The notes below the pieces were generated by a model that saw only the letters and a list, made by a program, of their open reading frames with translations, did no database searches and was not told where the DNA came from. A stretch of DNA of 64,000 nucleotides from Moringa oleifera. Taxonomy: Eukaryota; Streptophyta; Magnoliopsida; Brassicales; Moringaceae. The position numbers and the translations under genes are program-made. The DNA lies in NCBI GenBank assembly GCA_021397835.1, contig JAJFZO010000537.1, positions 2,790,001 through 2,854,000 of the forward strand, given 5' to 3'. Shown piece by piece: positions 36,120 through 48,789 of the stretch (position 1 is the first letter of the stretch; each line of letters opens with the position of its first letter).

Positions 36120-37000
36120 TTAAATCGCATCGAAATGGTGAGATTGAAGAGTATGGTTCCATATCCACCTAAAAGTAAGGGTAGATAATGTTTGAGACAA
36201 GGTAAATTCCTCATCTAATCCTTCATTTAGATCCAATAGACAAGATTGGAGGAAGTTTTTAGGGATGATACTTGTAAGGATAGATATAATAGAATTTTTA
36301 ACCAAAAAAAGGTAAAACTAAGAAGAACTCTGACTTTAATGACTCATAATCATTATATTTAAGGATCGTTGTTAGTGCTCAAAGGTCAGAACTAGTATTC
36401 CAAATAAGGGAACCTATATTTCCTAAGCATGTGAAGCAATTCTTAGCTAACACAAACCCTGATAATGATATTATAAGGACTAGAGTCAATAGGATAGACA
36501 TTAGCTTTGACTACCATAATTTAGCCCTCATTGTATGCATTCAAGGTAAGAGGAATGCAAGTTTATGAGTGATAACACACCTTTGGTTACCATTAATTTA
36601 GCTACAATGATGTGGTTGAGTCTCTTAACGAGAATACTCAACCCAACAAAACCTGATGAATAGGAACATTTCTTAAAGTCTTGACTAGGATTTTGCATGA
36701 TGCCATTATCTTCATCATTCTACCTAAGATTTTTCTAAGGATTTGATCACCATCAGGGATGCATATATTTTACATAGAGTATTTAATAGGATTCCTTACA
36801 ATTTAGCTTTCATAATGTTTAATTATATTGAGCATGTTCATGCCACCCTAATTAACAATTATGTGAATCTTTCACTTATGAAAATGTTTTCACAAGAGTC
36901 TTAAGGAAATTTCTAGACCACTTCCCTCCACTTTAGAAAAAGAAAAAAATGAAAGTAGAAGATAACATAGATAGAATACCTTCAAACACATACACTTAAT
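36120..37000 (+). pseudogene. remnant of the extra 3' ORF of the SIRE element
   Basis: A plus-strand frame reads FPKHVKQFLANTNPDNDIIR followed by TRVNRIDISFDYHNLALIV. This resembles the putative plant transposon protein found downstream of pol in SIRE-like elements. Function unknown. Only this short block is recognisable, and the rest to 37900 is too decayed. Confidence 0.5.
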
Positions 37001-38196
37001 TGAACAAGTTAAGGGTGTTTACCTTTTGTACTTGATGAGATTATCTTTGTGAACATGTGAAAAGAACAATATTGCCATTGTTGGTTTTTGTGTTGGTAAT
37101 GTGCAATCTTTGCACTTTAGATCTACATGTTAACAAATCAACAAAATGACTTTATCTTATCTCTTGACTCTTGTGTACTTTTTATTTTAAAAAAAAATTA
37201 TAATTAGTGGTGAATATTTAGGAATGCACATGAAGTTGAGATGCATACTTTGTGTACTTGAACACTTTGTTGAGGATCAAATTATAAACTTACTTTTAAA
37301 GAAAAATGAGAAAAATCATGTATTGGTATCAAAATGTCTCTTCGCTTGAAGTTGAGTTTGTTTGTAGCATGATAGTTACCATAGATTTTGGCATGAATTG
37401 TCGTTGCATTGAAATTGAGGTTGTTAATTGTAAAATATTGGGGATGAGCTCTTATTTTTATGTTCACTATTGTTAGATGAATGAGCATCATATTACAAAA
37501 ATAAGAGACAGATTCTGTCTACAAATATTCATATGCTTTCAGATTTAAATCTCTATCGAAGCTTGAGCTCAGAAGGACCTTATATTGTATGTTTTCATGG
37601 ATTTTTAGTTTTTTGTTCTAGACTTACTAAAATTCTCTTAAATATATTAGGGAAAACCTAGACATATATTCTAGTGGCTCATCCAAATTAAGGCTAAACT
37701 AGTATGCAGTTAGGTATAATAATCCAATATACTGAAATTCAAACAATAGTTTTCTTAGCTTCCAAACTTTTTATCTCTGCTTTCAAAAGCTTCCTTTATT
37801 TTTCAAAGGTAACGTTTTAATTTTATTGATTCCTTGGTACAACTAGTCTCTTTAGAACTTATTTTGACCAATCTAACCTTCCTTAACTTGCCTTGTGCTC
37901 ATTTAGATTCCTTTTTATTGATGACAAAAAGGGGAGAATATGTAAAAGTAGCAAAAATACAAACCATATAACAACATTACTCTTTTCAAGTATTGTCAAC
38001 ATGATGAATTTATTAAAAAGAAAAATGCAGAACTAGCATGATGCATAATGCTTAATAATATTGGAAAATGAAACAAAAAAAAAAAATTAATGCATTTAAT
38101 GTTGATATATGTTTTAATAGTTATATGTACCTTAAGCTTATTACATGATTTATCTTTTTAAAAGTGAGTGTTTGTCATCATCAAAAAGGAGGATAT

Positions 38197-38281
38197 TGTT
38201 AGCCCCATGGTCTTTCATGGTTAAATATGAAGACTAGTTTTGATGATAATAAATGGGTTTAAGAATTGATAGTTTGAGTAA
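38197..38281 (+). repeat. truncated right LTR of the SIRE-type element
   Basis: It follows the purine tract ATCAAAAAGGAGGATAT and matches the first part of the left LTR, then stops at GTTTGAGTAAG where the gypsy duplicate begins. Confidence 0.8.
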
Positions 38282-38727
38282 GCCTTAAAAGAAGCTAGTG
38301 GTACCTTATCATCTAACAAAACTTCTTCAATTACTATGGAAAGTATTCTCCAAGTTTATGATGGACCTAGATGTGATGAAGGGTCCCTAGCTAGGTGGTA
38401 TCTAGATCATTTCTAGGCTTTTTTGTACAAACTGGATTTAATGGTCTATCTAGAGCTTATCACTAGGTTTCTCGGTAACTGTTCGGGTTAAATACATCAG
38501 GCATCATATTCCAAATCAAACTAAACCATAACACTTCTTGTATTTGATACGAGGCATTACCTCTTCATCTGTGGGGTAGTTCTTTACGTGTTATTTTACT
38601 CCTTGAGAATTATCCAAGTAACCCATTTTTTCCTTTTCCTCAACCTTTTCTTAACACTAGCAAAGCTAAAAATAGCCTATTTAAGGTCTAATTTTGATAG
38701 ATACTTACCATGGGTCATCCCCACAAA
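38282..38727 (-). repeat. noisy duplicate of gypsy protease-RT linker, copy 1 (446 bp)
   Basis: It repeats 39599-39969 in the same orientation, from GCCTTAAAAG to CCCCACAAA, but is about 75 bases longer. Most of the difference consists of small extra insertions scattered throughout. It interrupts the RNase H frame at its right end and abuts a cut SIRE LTR at its left end. Confidence 0.85.
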
Positions 38728-39598
38728 TAAGCTTATGGCTATCATAGGCGATTAAATATCCATCTTGCATCAAAGCATCACCAATAACAAAATCTGAGGC
38801 ATCAATATTTACCTCACGAGTAAAGGTGTAGTCAAGAAGGCTAAGTACTCGTTCTTGGCTAACTAATTTCTTTAAGTCATCAAAAGCCTTCTAACACTTA
38901 ACATTTCACCAACATTGCTTATCCTTCTTGAGCAAGTTGATCAAAGGAGCGATTCTTGCTAAATTACCCTTGATGAATCACTAATAGCAGTTAATTAGGC
39001 CTATGAAAGGCCTCAAGTCTGGTACTCTCATAAACAGTTCCTAAATCTAAATGAATGCACCTTAGTTTCCTCCATCAGAAGCTCACATCTTTAATCCTAT
39101 TCCCTAGGAATGCCACTTCCTTTTAAGCAAACAAACATTTATCCTTCTTCACATATAGATAGTTATGCCTTAAGATTATGAACACCTTCCTCAAGTGTTC
39201 CACATGCTTTTCTAAACTAAGGCTAGACATTACTAGGTCATCAAGATATACCACCATAAATCAATCAAGATAGAAGTGGAATATCTCATTTATCAAAGTA
39301 TAAAAGATCATAGGTCCATTAGTTAAATCGAAAGGCATAATAGAAAACCCATAGGCATCATACCTTGTGATACAAGTAGTCTTTGGTTCCCCCCTTTCTG
39401 TAATTCAAATTTGATAAGATTGACTTAAAATTAAGTTTGATAAAGTATGTTGCATGATCCAACTGAACAAACAAGTTAGCATTTAGCGAGATTGGGTAGT
39501 TATTTGTCACTATTACTTTATTTAGGGCTCAATACTTAATGCATATGCGAAAGGAACCATCTTTCTTTTCTTAAAAAAGCACTAAGATGCCAAATTGG
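38728..39598 (-). pseudogene. RT and RNase H start, minus-strand gypsy
   Basis: Read leftward: ALNKVIVTNNYPISL, an FIKLNFKS-type strand, ITRYDAYGFSIMPFDLTNGP and the catalytic YLDD at 39237-39248. Then come SLEKHVEHLRKVF, LYVKKDKCLFA and KEVAFLGN, and RNase H opening with NIDASDFVIGDALMQDGYLI. The RT active-site motif is preserved. Shifts and stops break the frame, and RNase H is cut at 38728. Confidence 0.88.
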
Positions 39599-39969
39599 GC
39601 CTTAAAAGGCTAGTGGTCCTTATCTCTAACAACTTCTTCAATTACTTGGAAAGTTTCTCCAAGTTTGATGGAGATGTGATAAGGGTCCCTAGCAGGTATC
39701 TTCATTCTAGGCTCAAACTGGATTTAATGGTCTATCCTTATCCTAGGTGGTAACTGTTCGAAATACATCAGGCATCATATTCCCAAACTAAACTAACACT
39801 TCTTGTATTTTACGAGGCATCTCTTCATCTGGGGGTAGTTCTTTACTGTTATACTCCTTGAGAATTACCAAGTAACCCATTTTTTCCTTCCTCAACCTTT
39901 TCTTAAACTACAAAGCAAAAATAGATTTAAGGTCAATTTTGATAGATCTTACCATGGGTACCCCACAAA
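39599..39969 (-). repeat. protease-RT linker, copy 2 (371 bp)
   Basis: Minus-strand wording ELPPRIRIDHXIQFEP and KIPARDPYHIS is the normal gypsy linker before RT. It is continuous with the RT at 39598, so this is the original location of the sequence duplicated at 38282-38727. Confidence 0.8.
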
Positions 39970-40555
39970 AAGAAAATTTAACTCAAATACTCAGCATATG
40001 TGATTGTTCCATCTAATGAACTAGTAGCACATATCATATTTAACACCACTACATATAACTAATGGTAAGTTCATAATATACAAAAAAATATAGTGAGATC
40101 ATTCATTTGTAAAGCAACAAAAAAGCCTCAACTTTTATAAGAATTAAACTAACAATAAATGATTGTAACTTATCCACAATAGCATATCATTAAAAAAATA
40201 ACCAATTACTAAATACTAAATCAATACAAGGTAGTTTTTTGTCAAATAATTTAAACACAACGTGAAAACATACAACCTCTACACAAAAAGCTAAAACCAA
40301 AAATTGTTATTTTGATCACCAACCCAAAACCTCAATAAAGACAAATATATTATACTCTAAGTACTCACAAAAATTCGTGCAGCTCTTTCTATAACCCATG
40401 TACTAATCTCCTCATTATGATTTAACTTTCAAAACAGTTCTAGCATGCTAAGATCCCTCCCAAGCTCCTTAGCCTAACAGTTAACAAATGAAAAATAAAA
40501 ATATGTTAAAGTGTAACTAAATATATGATAATGGCATGAAAATAATTAATTGAAT
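39970..40555. other. AT-rich boundary between gypsy and CACTA elements
   Basis: No gene seen. A CACTAC occurs near 40056, but there is no partner or target duplication to prove it is a transposon end. Confidence 0.4.
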
Positions 40556-41506
40556 AAAAAATCACCATTCGTCTTCTATGCTAAAAATGGAAATAGAACC
40601 TCCTCGATGCATAATGGCTTCATTAAAAGATCAATTATTTTTATTCATCTATGATGCAGCTTGAAAGGTCAAGTCTATCATCCACTTAGTAAACAGTGCT
40701 TCTCAAATGGATGGCTGCATCCACATTCCCTTTGACTTCCTAGTTCGGATCGATGTAAGACTCGATCAGAGGACTACTACAAATTTAGACCCCTATATCT
40801 GTCCAACTACATCATCCATAAGTGGATCCCATCTACATTTTTTCTACAATAATATTGACCTCAAATTAGTTAGCTAAGCATGTAAACTAACTATAACTAT
40901 AAGAAAATTAATTTTGTAAATTGAACAACATGTTATAATATCACCTGAAATTTGACCCACAGCAAGTCTCGAACCTCGGTCTGAACTTCGCGCCATCCAA
41001 TCCATGGCTGATCAAATTTTGACTTGATGATTCCAAAAATAATGGCAACTATCCTAGATGTGGGCAACAACCTATAAAAAATAACTAAAATATAAAACGC
41101 ATCATATAAGAATTAGAACATAATAGGTAATACTCAGATAAGTATGGCATAACAAAAAAGATAAGTTATCATACTCTTTTCCCACGGGCTGAATGTATAA
41201 CCTACTATTTCCTACTACACATGCTGACTCAATCGATGGTGTGTGAACTGCAACATCTCTAGGTGATGGTGTATGGTAAGATGATGATGGTGTATGACAT
41301 GCAAGTAATGGCGTATAAACTAGACGTAATGGAGAATCAATCGAAAAAAACATTCTATGAGTTTGGGAATGATGGTGCATTAACAGAAGGTGATTGTGTC
41401 TGAGAAAAAGGTGGTGACACCTGAGCTGTAGAAGATGTGTCCAATCTGTAGGACCATCTGCCCTTATCTCTAACACCAGAGAACCACGTCCCCTTCTCTT
41501 TGACAT
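40556..41506 (-). pseudogene. En/Spm-type second transposon protein remnant
   Basis: A first exon-like frame starts MSKRRGRGSLVLE at 41506 and becomes His/Pro/Ser-rich, ending around QPVGKEYD. After a gap, 41040-40945 reads SKFDQPWIGWREVQTEVRDL then LWVKFQ before a GTGAT donor, resembling the plant transposase family 24 core. Frames further left are broken. Confidence 0.6.
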
Positions 41507-41711
41507 CTGTAAATAATGAACAAAGTATGTTTAGTGAGAAAATTAAAAAATGGGTATAAATTTAATTTATAACGTATTGAATCATAGACCTTTATAATCA
41601 ATCATTATCAATAATGTCATTCACAGAAGTTTCGTCTTCACTATCAAACTTTCCACTGTTAAATGATATTTCTTTTTCTTCATCTATCAATTGAACTGAA
41701 TCTTGCTCAAC

Positions 41712-43200
41712 TTAAATCTTTTGACTTTGATCATTAATATCTCTCAAATTATTTACAATCTGATCGTTAGAAGAGATAGGATATAATTGTTGCATCATAT
41801 CATCTTGGAATGGGGCATCTAGAGATTCAATTCGATTTCTTAATTTAGTTTTAATGACCGTACTCCAGTCTCTCTTTTGTAGAGTGGTATTAGGATACTG
41901 TGTAAAATATACTTGTTCTGCTTGATATGAAAAAATAAATGTATCTTTTCCTTTATATCTCCTGTTGGCTTTAATATCAATGGTCCTATACTTAGGGCAT
42001 ATCTTTGTACCCATGCTAAAAGGCTCAAACCATCTACAATTGAATAATGTCAATTGTGTTTCACAAGCATATCAGGATACTCGATCTCTATAATTTCTTC
42101 GATGATTTCATGATACATATAGTTTGTATTTACCAAAGCTACTCCAGAGTTGTTTGAATTTCAATTATTAACCCAAGTGGAAGTATGAAAACAGCAACCA
42201 TTGACATAGTGAATTGGATAAGTGTTGAGGTTCCCATGATAAATCATGGAAAAATGTATCATTCACCTTATTGATAGGAAGTGCACCTAATAGCATATCG
42301 ATAGAACAAAACTTTGTCAACATAAATACTATTGAAAGTTACATTATTTCATAATTTCAATAAGAATTACCATGAAATTACTTATGTATTCCTTGAACCA
42401 ATCAACAAAGTTTGATTTTATATGTTTTATTATATCGATTTCACGTAGATTCGATAAGGATGTGGTTAATGTCTGAATGTATATTATGCAAGTATAAATA
42501 GCATATATGTGAAATTATATCCAATACAATCGATGTGAAATGTTACTAATATACACAATAGAACTTACTGCACAAAGAGTTCAACTTCAAGACAATTCAT
42601 AAGCATGTCTTTGCTTATCTTAAAAGCTTCCTCTTATGTAAGATAATGAGCCTTAGACAATCCCTCACTTCGGTTAGGATAATTGAAGACAGATAGTTAA
42701 GGATGCTCAAATGACTCTCCACTATCATCATTTCATGGCGCTCTTTGGTTTCTAGCTTGGACGTGTGCCTCAAAGTAGTGAGAACAAAAAGATGATGTCT
42801 CATCCATTATATAAGCTTCACAGATGGAACCTTCCACATGAGCTTTATTCTTAACCTTTTTTTTCAGATTGTGTAAAAATCTACAAAATAACATTTTCAC
42901 ATGCATTGGGATAATCACTTAAGCTCAATCCATTTAAATGCAAATAAAATTTTAACAAAATAATTTGTACCTCTCAAATGGATACATCCATATATATTGT
43001 ACTGGTCCTCCAACTCGCGCTTCATACACTAAGTGCATAAGCAAGTGTTCCATGACATCAAAAAATGCAAGAGGAAATATCTTTTTTAACTTATACAAAA
43101 TTACGACAATATTATTGTCCATCATGTCTAACTTATTCTTTTCTTATTTTAGACAACATAAATCTTGAAAAAATAGACTCAATGCAGTGATAGCTTCCCA
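41712..43200 (-). pseudogene. C-terminal domains of CACTA transposase (DUF4218 and DUF4216)
   Basis: Around 43135-42960, shifted frames give NNIVVILYKLKKIFPLAFFD, MEHLLMHLVYEARVGGPVQY and WMYPFER, the DUF4218 signature. At 42053-41712 an open frame reads TLFNCRWFEPFSMGTK, IDIKANRRYKGKDTFIF, AEQVYFTQYP and RDWSTVIKTK, the DUF4216 signature. Both are parts of the Tnp2-type transposase protein. Confidence 0.82.
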
Positions 43201-43453
43201 AATAGGAGTAGATAAGCAACTAAATGCAATTGGTAATAATCTCTCCATCACCACATGACAATCATGGCTTTTCATATGTTGCAATGTGTATGTTCAAATG
43301 TCAATTCATTTGCCCAAGTCAAATGCATATCCATCAGGAAGTTTCAATCTTTTATCCATTCAAAATAGCTCTCTTCTGGTCCATATCTAGTGTATACTGA
43401 GTTTTCAGTTTTATGAAGATTGAATTACCTCTATCTTCAAGATGCAAGTCATT

Positions 43454-44740
43454 TCAACAACAATATAAAGGTAGATCCAACCTTACCTTGACATCGTCCT
43501 TAGTTTTTCCATTAATGTCCATCACAGTATGAAAAACATTCTTGAAAACATTAGCTTCGGTATGCATGACATTTATATTATAAGGGTTTAATAAATCGCA
43601 CCAATATGGTAAATCCCAAAAGATTTTACATTTAGTGAAATTGAGTAACTTTCCATAACCATGTGTTCGATGTTGGCCTCCCATGTCAATTATTTTAAGA
43701 AACTGCATAGCTATGTGATACACTTCTGCATCAGAGAGTCTCCTTAGTAGTTCACCCTGTTCAGTTCGACCCTTTCTAAAATTCCTTCTGTTTCATCTAA
43801 ATGGGTGGTCCATTGGGAGAAATTGTCGATGACAATCAAAATAACATATCTTTGAACCATGTTTCAAGTGAAAAGCTTTCGATGATCCCATACAAATTAG
43901 ACAACCTAATCAACCTGCTGTTTGCCAACCCGATAGCATACCATGTGCAGGGAAGTCATTTATAGTCCATAATAGTGCAACTTTCATACAAAAGTTTTGT
44001 TTTAGTGAGATATCATAAGTTTCCACACTATAATCCCACAACAGTTTCAGATCTTCAATTAAGGGCTGCAAAAACACTTCTATTAAGGCCTTCAGATTAT
44101 TCAGACCAGGAATGATTGCTGTTAAAAACACATATTCTCTCTTCATACACATCTGTGGTGGAAGATTATACGAGGTTAGAATGATGGGCCAACATGAATA
44201 TATGTTAGAGCTCATATTAAAAGGACTGAAGCTATCAAAACATAATCCTAATCGCACATTCTTTGGTTCTGATGTGAACTTTGAGTGAGTCAAATCAAAA
44301 TGCTTCCAAGCTTTCCCATCTGAGGGGTGTGCTAATATTCCTTCTTCGTGTTGATTCTCATGATACCATCTCATATGCTCTGCAGTAGCATTCTAAGCAA
44401 ACAATATTTGCAACCATGGAACTTTCGACAAATACCACATTTGTTTCTTCGGTACATCCTTACTTTGGTTATTTACTCTTCATTGATTTCGAAAACAACC
44501 TTGACCATAAAATCTACATTTTTGGTTTACAGCATTGTTACCATAATATAACATGCAACCAGCAGGATAATAATCAATTTTCTCGTAACCGTATCTAAGC
44601 TGAGAGATCAATTTTCTAGTCTGATAGAAATTATCGGGCATCTTGTTACTTGTCGATAACACTTTCTTAAACAAGGTGATTAATTCATCGATGCATGCCA
44701 TAATTACATTATAATCAAACTTGATACTCATCAATCTCAC
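43454..44740 (-). pseudogene. Tnp2 catalytic region of CACTA transposase
   Basis: A series of open stretches in different frames covers the Tnp2 family. The first is the CMLYYGNNAVNQKCRFYGQG zinc-like block (44740-44480). Next come MRWYHENQHEEGILAHPSDG, AWKHFDLTH, NVRLGLCFDSFSPF, PIILTSYNLPPQMCMKREY, FLQPLIEDLKLLWDYSVETY and LLWTINDFPAHGMLSGW (44374-43910). Last are DLPYWCDLLNPYNINVMHTE and NVFKNVFHTVMDINGKTKDD (43723-43454). Frameshifts separate the pieces. Confidence 0.9.
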
Positions 44741-44788
44741 ATAAATTAATAAGACTGAGTGACTCTAACATCCATCCTACAAGGGCAA

Positions 44789-45220
44789 CTAGATGGCATT
44801 TAACATATCATAGAATTTTGTTGACTCTGAATTCAGTAATTCTGGCTCGACATTCAGAACAAAGGATGGCCCCGCAGCGTCCGTGACCATTTTTTCATAA
44901 CAATTGATATCCTTATGGACTGAAGTAGGTTCATAATGACTCAAAACGAATGAAGTAGGAGCCTCATCGTGATTATACCAACGGTAATAGTCAGGTTGAA
45001 AACCTTTTCTATATAAATATAGTCTTACTATATCTGGCTCGTAAAAACGCAGACACTTGCATTTCGCACAATGACAACTAATCAACTAATTTGGTTGGTA
45101 CACAAGTAGCTGACATGTAACTGATGTAAATTTTTCAACCCCTGACATAAATTCTGGTGACAAATCATTCGTCAAACTTCTCCTATTATACATCCAACGA
45201 TGATGCTTAGGAATTTTCAG
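44789..45220 (-). pseudogene. transposase-associated N-terminal domain
   Basis: Minus-strand reading RRSLTNDLSPEFMSGVEKF is followed by SCHCAKCKCLRFYEPDIV, LYLYRKGFQPDYYRWYNHDE and APTSF. This is the Cys-containing transposase-associated domain at the start of Tnp2 proteins. One stop lies between the two blocks. Confidence 0.88.
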
Positions 45221-48200
45221 CTAGAAAAAAGTCAGATAAAAAAAGTCAACGATCCAATTCTTAATAAACTATTGACATAAGTAACACATTAGTTTTTTTT
45301 TTTTTTTTAAGATGATGACATTGATAAGATGAATAAATATGGCTTCTATCTCATTATCAAATTGGCTTTTCACCAAAACAAGTTCATGCGAGCAACTAGT
45401 TCATAAAAATTTCAACAGCACCTCTCCATGGTTCTCCAAGTGCATGAAATAGAATATTGATATAACATATATAAGCACTCAAAGAACAAGTGGAGAGAGA
45501 AGCACAAAATTTAAATGAACTATTTGTTTGTATAATCTTATTTACTGTAATGATAACACCTCTTCATGAACAATTTGAATCGGGGACTATTCAAGAGGTA
45601 ACTAGATTAGGTTAACCTTGGATGGGTTTCTAAAGTGACACTTAAAGTGGATTGAAAAAGGTAATGCAAGAAAAACTTGCACGCATAATTAAAGAAACCA
45701 TTTTTTGAATAACTATCTCAATTTTGATAAGTTGATATATTAAAAGTTAACTTTTATAAAGTAATTATTTTATCCTACATTAGAGATATTATAAACTACA
45801 CAAGTGTTGCATTATCTAAATAAACAAATATTTATGTTAACTACATCATAAAAATCAAGTGACATTAAATACATGTAAAAATATAAATTAAAAGTCAAAC
45901 ATTATTCATTTCAGTTTAGTTAATATACTTGAATGTTATAACTAATACAATCAACTCTAGCTACTAACTATATGTGCATGAATTAGTATCTCATTCTTAC
46001 ATAACTAATGTTACTTGCCATAATTAAAAAGTGAAATTAATTATAAATTATTTATAATTAATAAAATAATATTAACATACTTTAATAAATAAATAAATAA
46101 GTTAGAAAGATCTCACTATTAGTTACGCGAGCAATTAGGTGATGTTTTAAGACAGATTTCTCTTTTTTTAATATGCAATGAAAAGTTTTGCCATGTGGCC
46201 CAAGCTGAAAAAGAGAAACCAATTAAGATATAAGCAATGAAATCCTTATATTTTCTATCATATACAAATTTTATGAAATAAAATATATTTAATTTTATAA
46301 ATACATTTTTACTTAATAAAATAATAGTTAAATTAATGACTATTTATAATAATAATAATGACTAGTTTTTATAATTTAAACAATTTGTTTTCATATATTA
46401 ACCGTTAAAAAATGATTAAAAAATTATTGATATGATTTATATTATATTGCCAAATAAAATATATTTTTAATAAAATATTTTGAAATTAATTAATTAAATA
46501 AACTTATTTTGTATTATTAAATATATTTTATTTTAATTAAATTTAAAATAAATAAGATATTGGCAATAGAATTCTCATAATATATATCTTGAACAAATTT
46601 TTTTGAATAAAGCATCTTCGCTTTTCAATATTTATAATTAATTAATAGATTAATAGCAAAACTAATCAATGTTTATAACACATAATTGTGACTTTGTTTT
46701 TAATTTCAACCATGTTTTTTTCCTATTTAATTAACTGGGAAAAAGTTGCTTAATTTTTTTTTTGGGGAAAATTGCAAATATTAATTAAATATTTTTAAAA
46801 ATAATTTTTAATTAAATAATTTAACAAATTATTTATGTTATTTAAATTTATTTTCAAACAAACACAAGGAGTTGGCTATGAAATCTAGTAAAAAGGTTAT
46901 TAAAAATTAATTTTTTAGTCATTTATCTTATTTTAAAAAATTAATTAAATAATTAAAAATAATTACTTTAAATTAATTAATTATATTAAATTTAATATGA
47001 TAATGGACATTGCTACAAGATCAAATATCATTCTATTTGTTAAGAGTGATATATAATGTAATGGAAATAAAAATATTATAAATAAATTATAATTAATCCT
47101 TTGAATGAGTTATATGAAACATTACAATTTTATTTACCATATATTTAGATATTATATATGAGAGAATTCATTTGTAAATACATGAAACTACTTTTCATAC
47201 ATGTGAAATCAAATTCGTAGTTGTGTGATTATCGAATATTTTAAGATATACTAGTAAAAAAAATATAATGATCACCATATAAGCGGTAATGCTAGAACTT
47301 TAATTAAAAAATTATTATACACCAGTGATTATAAAGGGTCAATGAAAGAAAGCATATAACTTAGTGCAATTCTTTCTTGAAAAAGATAACTTCAATCTTA
47401 ATGACTCTGAACTTTAGCATAATTTAAACATATCTGAATCATGACCAGGTAGTAACAGACTCAAACTGGTAGACCAACAATAAGATACCATGTATGAACT
47501 AACCATAACAATTGAAAGAGTACAAATCAGGCTGACTTTTATTAAATACTTAACTTTATTTTTTTTTCTTTTGTCAGATACAAAATAGTGAAAAGCTCAC
47601 ATCGAAGGTTATATTTTTCCAATATTCATCCAATAACCATACAACTTCAAAATCTCTAAAACTATCAACCAGTACTTAAAAAAAATCCAAAATTATAGTA
47701 CTAGTTAATAAATGTAGGATTTGAATTGAAGTAAGATTTGTAGAAAAAACATAATTTTAACTTAACAATGGAAATGAACTAAAGGAAGCCAATAACATTT
47801 AGGTTAAGCTTAACCAAGCAAATGAAAATGAGAAAATAAAACCCAAATAAATTGAAATTTATAGAAAATTTCCTTTCGTACAAAATCTATAAATATATAT
47901 ATATATACCCTTGAACTCACCCAAATAAAAAATTTTACCATCCAAACTTTTTCTCCAAAGAAATCAAGTTTACATTAGAATTCGATCTCACAAACCTAAT
48001 ACCTTTACCAAGGCATATTTTTGCACCACTGAAGTGGCAATGTTCACTTCTAAAACACTAATGTTAAGTATTGAATGCAGAATGCACAACCATATTACAA
48101 CTACAATCAAGTTTAGATTAATTTTCTTTCATTGTTATTCCTACTAGCATATAAAATAATAACAAACACTGAAATCCAGGTTTTTATTAATTCTAGAAAA

Positions 48201-48789
48201 AAATCTAATAAAGATGATCACTTGTAATGTTGCAATAATATACCATAGCCTCAAATCCTAACATGGTGCATCTAGGTTACTAATAGATGTAACAAAATGT
48301 AATGCATAAAAGAAAAATGTATTATATTACTTGTTTTATTTCCAATATGAACATCTTAATGTGTGCTTTAGCTACCTCATTCCACATATGTGAATGTCAT
48401 ATATTTGCATAACTCTAAAAAATTGTAGTCATGTGTCAATAATATGGTTAAGCATCTACTTACACTGCCTTTGGAATTTATTCTTACCACTAAGATGACA
48501 ATAATTAACCTTGGCTTGAAAACATTTTCTGGATTCTCTTCCCCTATAAAATCTACAGCCTACAAAAAAAAATAAAAAGTTAAAATACTAACAAAATGTT
48601 TTAAGGTTCATTTTAGGGCCAATTTTTATAGTATCATTTCTTTAAATAAAAATGTTATTTCCCAGAAAACCTTACTTCCAAGTTAAATGCCCCTATCAAT
48701 ACCTCTTTAACCATATTGCATTCACCTAGAATCAAAAACCTCATATGAAACTTTGCATTCCTGAGCTTTAATTGTTGTTATATTGAATC
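45221..48789. other. AT-rich non-coding stretch right of the CACTA core
   Basis: 3.5 kb without a recognisable gene. It holds a short TA run (47888-47906) and long A/T-only stretches (46250-47000). It may be the 5' non-coding part of the CACTA element. Confidence 0.45.

Larger units (their letters stand above)
32889..38281 (+). mobile_element. decayed SIRE-type Ty1/copia element
   Basis: The left LTR starts TGTTACCTTATGGTCTTCCA at 32889 and matches the partial right LTR at 38197 (TGTTAGCCCCATGGTCTTTC). Inside are RT and RNase H, a region like the extra 3' ORF of SIRE elements, and two purine tracts (ACAAAAAGGGGAGAA near 37924, ATCAAAAAGGAGGA near 38179). Gag, protease and most of integrase are missing: the left LTR runs almost directly into the end of integrase near 33730. 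The right LTR is cut after about 85 bp. Confidence 0.85.
31640..39969 (-). mobile_element. decayed Ty3/gypsy chromovirus, minus strand, with nested SIRE element
   Basis: Read leftward, protease-RT linker, RT and RNase H occupy 39969 to 38728. Integrase and chromodomain occupy about 32885 to 31640. A Ty1/copia element (32889-38281) and a duplicate block (38282-38727) sit between the two halves. Wording such as ALNKVIVTNNYPISL, YLDDLVMS and SDRDPRFTKRF shows the lineage. No LTRs were identified. Confidence 0.8.
40556..45220 (-). mobile_element. decayed CACTA (En/Spm) DNA transposon, coding core
   Basis: Minus-strand remnants of two CACTA genes are present. The main transposase (45220 to about 41712) has the transposase-associated, Tnp2, DUF4218 and DUF4216 regions in the usual order. 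A second gene of the plant transposase Ptta/En/Spm type follows at about 41506 to 40560. Terminal repeats were not identified with confidence, so the element is larger than given. Confidence 0.85.

Noticed and set aside
43910..44598. Plus-strand open frames overlapping the CACTA transposase
   Set aside because: The minus strand carries the clear Tnp2 reading; the plus-strand frames are shadows.
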